From IMG/VR virus record IMGVR_UViG_3300044802_000032, positions 1 through 51,340 of that record: DNA of 51,340 nucleotides. One strand, given 5' to 3'. Shown here in pieces: positions 46,405 to 51,340 of this stretch; the first letter of the stretch is position 1; every line of letters starts with the position of its first letter. Origin of the DNA: a virus. The position numbers and the translations under genes were made by a program. The notes beneath the pieces were generated by a model, which saw nothing but the letters and a program-made list of their open reading frames with translations, did not search any database and had not been told where the DNA came from.

Positions 46405-46976
46405 ACCATTGACCTCAACTCCGCTCTGCTATCCGCTAACTTCACCGCTCCCATCTTGTCCAGTATCATCTCAATCTCGTACAACGACGCTCGCTCTCCC
46501 TTCTGATTCTTCGACTCCTCCTCGTCTACCGCCCCCACCTTCACCTTCATCAACATCTCCGTAAACTTCAAGTCCGCACTCGCCGCCGTCAACATGAGTG
46601 CAACAGCCCCCGATGACGGCGGCTTCTCCGTCGCTCGCTCGAAATGTACCTTCGTCGCTCCACTCCCCTTCCTCTCCCCTATCACAAAGATCCGCTGCGA
46701 ATGTACCCACTCGATCTCCGCCTCCAACCCCGCATGCGCCACCAACGGGTACCAACTGCTCGGAATCACCCAGTCCTCCCGATCATAGATCGCCGCCCCC
46801 CTCCTCGGCTCCTTCCGCGGGAACCACACCTCGTTCTCCCGGATCTTCCGCCACGCCGCAAACGCATTCATGCTCTTCTTATGCTCCCCATACTCAGCCA
46901 TGAACGCCTGCATCGCCTCCTCCCCCAACGTCCTACGTATCCGCTCCTTCGCCTCTAACTTGCTCTCGACTGCCAT
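46401..46976 (-). CDS. Small terminase subunit candidate (191 aa)
   Basis: It lies directly before terL and overlaps it. ATG 46976 follows GGTAGGAAAG. The N-terminus is helical and basic (SKLEAKERIRRTLGEEAMQA, EHKKSMNAFAAWRKIRENEV), suited to DNA recognition; the C-terminus is charged (KNQKGERASLYEIEMILDKM). Position and size fit terS, but the sequence is not close to a family I can name. Confidence 0.65.
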   Translation of the reverse strand: MAVESKLEAKERIRRTLGEEAMQAFMAEYGEHKKSMNAFAAWRKIRENEVWFPRKEPRRGAAIYDREDWVIPSSWYPLVAHAGLEAEIEWVHSQRIFVIGERKGSGATKVHFERATEKPPSSGAVALMLTAASADLKFTEMLMKVKVGAVDEEESKNQKGERASLYEIEMILDKMGAVKLADSRAELRSMV

Positions 46977-46981
46977 CTTTC

Positions 46982-47194
46982 CTACCCCCAATTCCCATTA
47001 CCCCTGCCCTCTACCGTTCCCTCCTTCAACTCCACCTCCAACAACCCCGCCTCCTTGCAACCCTCACATCCCTCTCCTCCTTCACATTCATGGAACCGCA
47101 AATCGTACAGCCGCGCCCTCACTGCCTCCAACCGCTTTAACCTCAACCGACGACTCACCAACGGACTCCTCTGTACAAATCGCTTCAGTACCAT
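46982..47194 (-). CDS. Small Arg/Cys-containing protein (70 aa)
   Basis: ATG 47194 follows CAGGAGAGAGCG. The product MVLKRFVQRSPLVSRRLRLK RLE... has a basic first half and CEGGEGCEGCKEAGLL in the second, a possible zinc site. It is the first supported gene of the late leftward operon, just before the small terminase. It may be a regulator of late expression or packaging (inference). Confidence 0.6.
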   Translation of the reverse strand: MVLKRFVQRSPLVSRRLRLKRLEAVRARLYDLRFHECEGGEGCEGCKEAGLLEVELKEGTVEGRGNGNWG

Positions 47195-47888
47195 CGCTCT
47201 CTCCTGTTGTGCGTGTTTCCTAGCTTCACATCTCCACACCCTTTTCGCTGTGTGTGAGTTATACCGGTTCCCGGTCGCCCATTGGGCCAGGGGTCTGGTT
47301 CACTTTCCGGGAACATCGAGGGGCCCCAGGCCATGGCAGCCGACCACCTGGTCGCCCTCGCCTGCTGCCTCGCACGCGCGCGCGCCCATGATATTATCGC
47401 TATAGCACGGGAGATATGGGCATTTGTGGACACTGTAAGGGATTCGCTTACACGTGGTCGGCACTGTAACATGGCTTCCGCAGCCGCTTCCATCCATCGC
47501 CGGGGCATCATAACCCTGGTCGCCTCGGTTGTCGAGGCCGCTTCGTTGAAGGCCCTCGCCAGGGCTGTTGGATGATGGATAACAACACCCCAAGGGCTAG
47601 CAACAGCAGCCCCCTGCATACGGGATGCCCATAGGTACTGGTCACCCCATGTCCGACGGCACATCGGAACCGAGGTATTGACATCCCAATGGGGACACCA
47701 TGGCAACATCACGGGTACGGACGCGCAATGGGATATGGCCAGAGTGTCACCTACCCTACCCTCCCTTGACGGGCGGCTAGAATAGCTGTTGACAGGGCCA
47801 GGTTTGAAGGCGTCTTCCCTTACATTTCACCCCAAGGGGCTGGCACTGAGAACCCATTCCCGAGCAAGGGGCTGAGAAGACCGGGGCT
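47195..47888. other. Long intergenic region upstream of the late operon
   Basis: No gene here is convincing. The region should hold the late leftward promoter; TATAAC on the minus strand near 47259 is a possible -10 without a clear -35. An inverted repeat TGTAAG/CTTACA lies near 47436-47454, and CACTGTAA occurs twice nearby. Both strands have open frames, of which the one at 47282-47575 (+) is the most protein-like. Confidence 0.5.
47282..47575 (+). CDS. Possible protein (97 aa), uncertain
   Basis: The frame reads SLSGNIEGPQAMAADHLVAL ... ARAHDIIAIAREIWAFVDTV then SIHRRGIITLVASVVEAASL, which looks like a plausible helical protein. The start is a TTG without a ribosome site; ATG 47334 is another choice. 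The opposite strand is also open (47185-47712). It points against the flanking genes, so it may be spurious. Confidence 0.25.
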   Translation: MGQGSGSLSGNIEGPQAMAADHLVALACCLARARAHDIIAIAREIWAFVDTVRDSLTRGRHCNMASAAASIHRRGIITLVASVVEAASLKALARAVG

Positions 47889-48215
47889 CTACCGGTCGCA
47901 ATGATTATCGTAAGTCTCTCGACAGGAGGCAATATCAGTAGCACGCTTGAGGGTAGCGAGACGGAGCCGACGGGGCTGATGCGACCAGACTTCCTTGACC
48001 GCTTCGCCACACAACTTGCACGAAATCAGACCTGAACGCAGGGGCACTGACTCGACACATTGACGGCAACCACAGGCAAGGCAAATGCACCATTTCAGGC
48101 CATTTTTAGGCCGTTCGTGCACACGGCACAGGGCACAGTCTCGCCGATCCTTCCACCGCTGGAGACGTTGCTTTGAACTCATCGGGGAACGCTTGAACTT
48201 ACGACGTTGAGTCAT
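47889..48215 (-). CDS. Cysteine-rich zinc-binding protein (108 aa)
   Basis: The start overlaps the previous stop (ATGA). A basic N-terminus (MTQRRKFKRSPMSSKQRLQR) is followed by CALC, CICLACGCRQC and ISCKLCGE, enough cysteines for two or three zinc ions, then a basic tail. Composition suggests a nucleic-acid-binding factor, perhaps of late transcription, given its place next to the late operon. No family is recognised. Confidence 0.65.
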   Translation of the reverse strand: MTQRRKFKRSPMSSKQRLQRWKDRRDCALCRVHERPKNGLKWCICLACGCRQCVESVPLRSGLISCKLCGEAVKEVWSHQPRRLRLATLKRATDIASCRETYDNHCDR

Positions 48216-48445
48216 GGCATCACCGCTCTAGAACGTCGCCCACGGTTACCCTTGAGATACTCCCTCAGGAACCGCTTGAGGTATGCGAATCGCCAGCAGA
48301 TAGGCTTCTGACGACGGATCCAACACAGGTAGGCAATCGGCACCTCTTGAATGGGCTTCCCGTTGTGTTTCCCGAACCACAACAGAGTAGCGGGCGAGAA
48401 CATGCGTAACGCTGTTTCCCGTCGAACTCGTTTACGCTTCGCCAT
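48212..48445 (-). CDS. DUF3820-like basic protein (77 aa)
   Basis: ATG 48445 after CAGGGGAACTATC. LLWFGKHNGKPIQEVPIAYL then CWI matches the DUF3820 motif (FGKxxGKPxxEVPxxYL), also found at the C-terminus of the 10495 gene. The N-terminus is very basic (MAKRKRVRRETALR), as is the end. The pair with the zinc-type gene forms its own leftward unit with a promoter at 48518. Confidence 0.68.
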   Translation of the reverse strand: MAKRKRVRRETALRMFSPATLLWFGKHNGKPIQEVPIAYLCWIRRQKPICWRFAYLKRFLREYLKGNRGRRSRAVMP

Positions 48446-48517
48446 GATAGTTCCCCTGCCTGCTGCCCCCAGGCGGGCGTCGGCCATCGCCGATCGCCCC
48501 GGGGGACAACGGGGGCA

Positions 48518-48547
48518 ATGATAGCCCGAATCTGCACCCTCCGTCAA
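48518..48547 (-). promoter_or_regulatory. Leftward sigma70-type promoter
   Basis: On the minus strand TTGACG (48547-48542, five of six) is followed after 18 bases by TATCAT (48523-48518, five of six). It lies about 70 bases before the start of the 48445 gene. This is the best leftward promoter seen in the window. Confidence 0.75.
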
Positions 48548-48549
48548 TA

Positions 48550-48571
48550 GAAAAACCGCCCCCAATGGGGC
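48550..48571 (-). terminator. Small leftward terminator before the promoter
   Basis: GCCCC-ATT-GGGGGC followed by GGTTTTTC on the minus strand. It ends just upstream of the promoter -35, so it would insulate the 48518 promoter from read-through. Confidence 0.6.
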
Positions 48572-48700
48572 TTGGAGATAGAGCACCTCAACTGTATACC
48601 CCGCCGAAAACCGTATCCCATCCATCTAGGCTTGTCCAGATTACGTATATTCTAGGTTTAACAAGTACGCGTAACTTGCAGGATATGGCCTTGGCGACAG

Positions 48701-48736
48701 TGTAGCGGAATTGCACGGGTTGTAGCGGAATTGCAC
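48701..48736. repeat. Twin 16-bp direct repeats TGTAGCGGAATTGCAC
   Basis: Two exact copies at 48701-48716 and 48721-48736 are spaced 20 bases centre to centre, about two helical turns, in the divergent region between leftward and rightward genes. This is the usual arrangement of operator sites for a dimeric regulator. Confidence 0.75.
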
Positions 48737-48799
48737 ATACCAATGGGAGTGTGCGACTGACTTATGGGGTACAGATACCCATCACGTCGAAAAGAAATC

Positions 48800-48831
48800 T
48801 TGAAATAGTTGCAAGTGGCGTATATTTTAGG
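48800..48831 (+). promoter_or_regulatory. Possible rightward promoter
   Basis: TTGAAA (48800-48805) with TATTTT 17 bases on, or TATATT 15 bases on. CGTATATTTTAGG here resembles CGTATATTCTAGG at 48644-48656 (12 of 13 bases), so the element is duplicated across the twin repeats. It would drive the rightward genes from 48972 onward. Confidence 0.5.
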
Positions 48832-48971
48832 AGTTATGACAGATCCGCTCGCCGATGAAACGAATAGAAACATACCTTCCCCCCCGCTCAATCACCCTAA
48901 TATACGGGCGGACGAAGAAACCTTGACGACGACTTACACTTCACCACACCACAACCACGGAGGACGAGACA

Positions 48972-49295
48972 ATGAGACCGACCACCCAGACGGAGAGGGA
49001 AATTCTTTCTGAATCCATTCGGATTTTGGAGGATCTTGGCTACCTGGACGCGGCAGGCTTCACGGCAATGGCCCTACGAGCCCTCCAGATCGACGCAGAG
49101 AGCGTTCCCAACATGGTACACCCCATAGCCGACCTGGAGCACTTCGACGCCCGTGGCGAGCGCCAGGCGATCCACGGGACATGCACGTGCAGGGGCGACA
49201 CATGGCCCATGAACAACAACACCTGTTGGCAATGTGAGCTGTGCGGAGAAATCTACCCCAGCGAGCGCCAGGCAATGCAGGAAGGGCAATCATGA
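48972..49295 (+). CDS. Hypothetical protein with C-terminal zinc site (107 aa)
   Basis: ATG follows CACGGAGGACGAGACA. The N-terminal 50 residues are helical (TQTEREILSESIRILEDLGY). The C-terminal part has CTCRGDTW and CWQCELCGEIYPSERQA, a probable zinc ribbon. It is the first supported gene of the rightward early-type run, with an ATGA overlap into the next. No family is recognised. Confidence 0.65.
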   Translation: MRPTTQTEREILSESIRILEDLGYLDAAGFTAMALRALQIDAESVPNMVHPIADLEHFDARGERQAIHGTCTCRGDTWPMNNNTCWQCELCGEIYPSERQAMQEGQS

Positions 49296-49495
49296 ACCTG
49301 AGCATTGACTACACTCAGCCCGCCGTTCTCCACACTGGACCCTTTGATACTTGCCTCGGTCGTCCTGACTGGGCCCGGTGCGATGGGGAATTGTGGATTG
49401 TCCGCCGCGGGATTGACGAAGGCTATCGGTTCGCCCCCAGGACCCCAGAGAACATGACCCCACACGGGCCCCGCTTGTGGTATCCCGTTGTGTAA
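49292..49495 (+). CDS. Hypothetical protein (67 aa)
   Basis: The start overlaps the previous stop (ATGA) and follows GGAAGGGCAATC. The product MNLSIDYTQPAVLHTGPFDT ... WIVRRGIDEGYRFAPRTPEN is compact and beta-rich. Its 3' side has two mutually exclusive hairpins at 49501-49528. Function is unknown. Confidence 0.6.
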   Translation: MNLSIDYTQPAVLHTGPFDTCLGRPDWARCDGELWIVRRGIDEGYRFAPRTPENMTPHGPRLWYPVV

Positions 49496-49500
49496 CCGCC

Positions 49501-49528
49501 GGCGCTTCGCTGGGGGTAGCGCCCCAGC
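49501..49528 (+). promoter_or_regulatory. Two mutually exclusive hairpins
   Basis: GGCGCT (49501-49506) can pair with AGCGCC (49518-49523), or GCTGGGG (49509-49515) with CCCCAGC (49522-49528). The pairings overlap, so only one can form. They lie 6 bases after a stop and 54 bases before the next start. No T-tract follows. Confidence 0.45.
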
Positions 49529-49581
49529 CTAGCCCGTGCCGTTCGAGCCGAGATGATTACCACCCTCAATGGAGTAAGGAA

Positions 49582-50004
49582 ATGAAGACGATGAACGAGT
49601 TGATTACCGACATCCAGTTTCTACGGCGTTTCATGCCCACCGCGGAACTCGACACGATTATCGATAACATCCGCAGCGAAGAGGGCGAGTACTTCCACGA
49701 CCTGATCGTCGAGTGGGCCGCGAAGATCCGCACCATGCCCAAGACCTACGAGCAGGACGGCAAAGGCGAGGAGGCCGTGGCCCACCTGCACTACTTCAGC
49801 GGATCGGGTGATTGGTATATCACGGAGAAAGACCAGGAGGCCGCACAACACCAGGCATTCGGGCTAGCAGACTTCTACCACGACGGCGGCGAACTGGGAT
49901 ACATCAGCATTGTCGAGTTGATCCGGGCTGGCATCGAGCTGGACGTGCACTGGACCCCCAAGACGTTGCGGGAGATCCGCAAGGAAAGCAAGGTGACAGC
50001 ATGA
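49582..50004 (+). CDS. DUF2958 protein (140 aa)
   Basis: ATG 49582 with GGAG seven bases upstream. HLHYFSGSGDWYITEKDQEA, HQAFGLADF, ELGYISIVELIRAGIELDVH and WTPKTLREI follow the DUF2958 pattern, a family found on phages and plasmids with no assigned activity. The N-terminal 60 residues are an added helical part. Overlaps the next start (ATGA). Confidence 0.8.
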   Translation: MKTMNELITDIQFLRRFMPTAELDTIIDNIRSEEGEYFHDLIVEWAAKIRTMPKTYEQDGKGEEAVAHLHYFSGSGDWYITEKDQEAAQHQAFGLADFYHDGGELGYISIVELIRAGIELDVHWTPKTLREIRKESKVTA

Positions 50005-50273
50005 CCACGGCAACCATCAAGACCTACAAGGAGTGGTGGGGCAGCAGTCTCACCCTTACGAAGTTCCTGCAACCAGGCGACCTTGTTGACGAGGAAATGG
50101 CCGAATACTTCCTTGGCGTCTTGCCGCCGGCCTGCCATACCGGCAAGCTGATCCAGATCGGCGAACCCTATTCCCATGTAGCAGGCTTCCCCACGTACAT
50201 GACCATCGAACGCACGCCCGAGGGGTGGACCTACCGCGGAATCTGCTTTGTCGGCAGAACGACACCAGCCTAA
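50001..50273 (+). CDS. Conserved phage protein (90 aa)
   Basis: The sequence DEEMAEYFLGVLPPACHTGK then LIQIGEPYSHVAGFPTYMTI matches a small family often found next to DUF2958 genes in phages and plasmids. Coupled to the DUF2958 gene by ATGA. Beta-rich C-terminus (PEGWTYRGICFVGR). Function is unknown. Confidence 0.72.
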   Translation: MTTATIKTYKEWWGSSLTLTKFLQPGDLVDEEMAEYFLGVLPPACHTGKLIQIGEPYSHVAGFPTYMTIERTPEGWTYRGICFVGRTTPA

Positions 50274-50369
50274 CCGCTTCGATTCCACCCACCCCCTAGC
50301 GCGTAGCGCCAGGAGGACGGTAGGACCGGGCGGACCGGCCCCAGCTTGTAACCCTATGGAGACACGACC
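50274..50369 (+). other. Intergenic stretch with GCGC repeats
   Basis: The 96 bases contain CTAGCGCGTAGCGCC, like the GCGCTTAGCGC core of the duplicated intergenic element, and several GGACC/GGACGG units. The end is the ribosome region GGAGACACGACC shared with the start at 539. No gene is seen. Confidence 0.4.
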
Positions 50370-50531
50370 ATGCTATCCGAGTTTTTCAAATGGATTCGGG
50401 ACGGAGTACAGAAGGCCGTCGCCGACGGCATCACCGCGGGCTTACAGGAGGGCATCGAACACGCGACCCACCGCCAGGCCCAGGCAATCGACGTAGAGCC
50501 CGAGGCAACTTCGAAGCGCTCGCGACGGTAG
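50370..50531 (+). CDS. Small conserved protein, FFKWI family, copy A (53 aa)
   Basis: ATG after GGAGACACGACC. The product MLSEFFKWIRDGVQKAVADG ... EPEATSKRSRR is a paralogue of the protein at 539-700. Differences concentrate in the middle (EHATHRQAQ against QLATQRQPP), while reading frame and length are kept, supporting a real gene. Precedes the second cysteine-repeat gene. Function is unknown. Confidence 0.75.
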   Translation: MLSEFFKWIRDGVQKAVADGITAGLQEGIEHATHRQAQAIDVEPEATSKRSRR

Positions 50532-50594
50532 GACTTGCGACCTACCCCCGACTTGAGCGCTTAGCGCCCAAGGAGGGAGTAGGCCGGATTCCCC
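50532..50594 (+). repeat. Duplicated intergenic element (copy 2)
   Basis: Nearly identical to 701-763. It lies between FFKWI-A and the second cysteine-repeat gene. The presence of the same element after both FFKWI copies shows that gene and element were duplicated together. Confidence 0.7.
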
Positions 50595-50624
50595 AGCTTG
50601 CACCCCCACCCCAAAGGAGAAACC

Positions 50625-51188
50625 ATGCTCACAAAAGAACAAATCCTAACCGCGACGAAAGCAGAAATCGACGCCGCCTACCAGAAGCTGATTGCAGCCA
50701 AGCCTAATGCCGACTGCTCCGACTGCTCCGACTGCTACGGCTGCTACGACTGCTACGGCTGCTCCCGATGCTCCGACTGCTCCGGCTGCTCCCGCTGCTC
50801 CGCCTGCTCCGACTGCTCCGGCTGCTCCCGCTGCTCCGCCTGCTCCCGCTGCTCCGACTGCTCCGACTGCTCCGACTGCTCCCGCTGCTCCGACTGCTCC
50901 GACTGCTACGGCTGCTCCGACTGCTCCGCCTGCTCCCGCTGCTCCGCCTGCTCCGACTGCTCCGGCTGCTCCGACTGCTCCGACTGCTCCCGCTGCTCCG
51001 ACTGCTACGGCTGCTACGGCTGCTCCGACTGCTCCGACTGCTCCGACTGCTCCGACTGCTACGACTGCTACGGCTGCTCCCGATGCTCCGACTGCTACGG
51101 CTGCTCCGGCTTGCGGTATGCAATCCTCGGCATCGAATTTACCAAGGACGAGTACGAGGCTTTTCTGCTACGGATGCAAACCGCATAA
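50625..51188 (+). CDS. Cysteine-triplet repeat protein, copy 2 (187 aa)
   Basis: ATG 50625 follows CAAAGGAGAAACC. It has the same head (30 residues) and tail (25 residues) as the gene at 11, but 44 tripeptides of C-S/Y-D/G/R/A in a different order. Copies of short blocks (for example CSGCSRCSACSD) recur, which suggests growth by unequal exchange. The gene is followed by a CCACCACC run and then by the start of copy 1 across the circle junction. It is probably a thiol-rich protein, role unknown. Confidence 0.85.
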   Translation: MLTKEQILTATKAEIDAAYQKLIAAKPNADCSDCSDCYGCYDCYGCSRCSDCSGCSRCSACSDCSGCSRCSACSRCSDCSDCSDCSRCSDCSDCYGCSDCSACSRCSACSDCSGCSDCSDCSRCSDCYGCYGCSDCSDCSDCSDCYDCYGCSRCSDCYGCSGLRYAILGIEFTKDEYEAFLLRMQTA

Positions 51189-51213
51189 CCACCACCACCA
51201 CCACCACCCCTAG

Positions 51214-51340
51214 AGGAGAAACCATGCTCACAAAAGAACAAATCCTAACCGCGACGAAAGCAGAAATCGACGCCGCCTACCAGAAGCTGATTGCAGCCAA
51301 GCCTAATGCCGACTGCTCCGACTGCTCCGACTGCTACGGC
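51214..51340 (+). repeat. Direct terminal repeat, right end; 5' part of copy 1
   Basis: Identical to bases 1-127. It holds the ribosome site and the first 39 codons of the cysteine-repeat gene (ATG at 51224), cut by the window end. If the genome is circular this is the same gene as at 11-511, not a third copy. Confidence 0.9.

Noticed and set aside
47185-47712. 175-codon minus-strand frame upstream of the late operon
   Set aside because: It has no ribosome site, covers the probable late promoter, and its sequence is rich in Arg, Ala and Trp without domain-like pattern.
48836-49012. 58-codon frame starting MTDPLADETNRN
   Set aside because: The ribosome site is only two bases from the ATG, it begins inside the likely promoter/leader, and it overlaps the better supported 48972 start by 41 bases.

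Overview
The window looks like a complete or nearly complete tailed-phage genome, most likely of podovirus type. It has large and small terminase genes, a portal, a scaffold, a capsid gene and a very large internal (ejection-type) protein, but no tape-measure or tail-sheath gene that I can recognise. The first 127 bases are identical to the last 127, so the sequence can be closed into a circle of about 51,213 bp. The 127-bp overlap lies inside a gene that is also present as a second copy, so closure should be confirmed. Base composition is GC-rich, start codons are ATG, GTG and TTG with good Shine-Dalgarno sites, and the genetic code is the standard bacterial one. I cannot name the host from sequence alone. 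Several families here resemble, from memory, those of Planctomycetota-associated viral contigs, but this is a weak inference.

Layout. (1) 48.97-51.34 kb, continuing through the circle junction to 2.64 kb, is rightward: small early-type genes, two copies of a protein with cysteine at every third residue, two copies of a 53-residue protein, and a short serine recombinase. (2) 2.64-9.32 kb is leftward: the replication and recombination block (RuvC-like resolvase, DnaC-like helicase loader, an SSB-like protein with the DSDIPF tail, a Sak4-like ATPase, a PD-(D/E)XK nuclease with permuted motif order) and a phage CsrA. (3) 9.33-10.49 kb is a divergent control region full of hairpins and short repeats, with a good sigma70-type rightward promoter. 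(4) 10.5-15.7 kb is rightward: a DUF3820-like protein, a Gp37/Gp68 (DUF5131) protein, an HNH endonuclease and a chain of tiny overlapping genes, ended by a strong bidirectional terminator. (5) 47.2 kb down to 15.76 kb is one long leftward late block: terminases, a tRNA-Met and terminator, portal, scaffold, capsid, fibre/LamG-like and connector proteins, the internal proteins, and then an unusual enzymatic and lysis-like section. (6) 47.9-48.45 kb holds two small leftward genes with their own promoter.

The most unusual content is: two guanidino-modifying enzyme homologues (agmatine-deiminase-like and DDAH/amidinotransferase-like) flanking a phosphatidylserine-decarboxylase-like gene in the late operon; a csrA gene next to an array of 28 GGA triplets readable on the opposite strand; the cysteine-triplet repeat proteins; the apparent circular permutation of the PD-(D/E)XK nuclease; and the highly structured control region at 9.48-9.99 kb. 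There is no DNA polymerase, so replication probably relies on the host replisome recruited through the DnaC-like loader.
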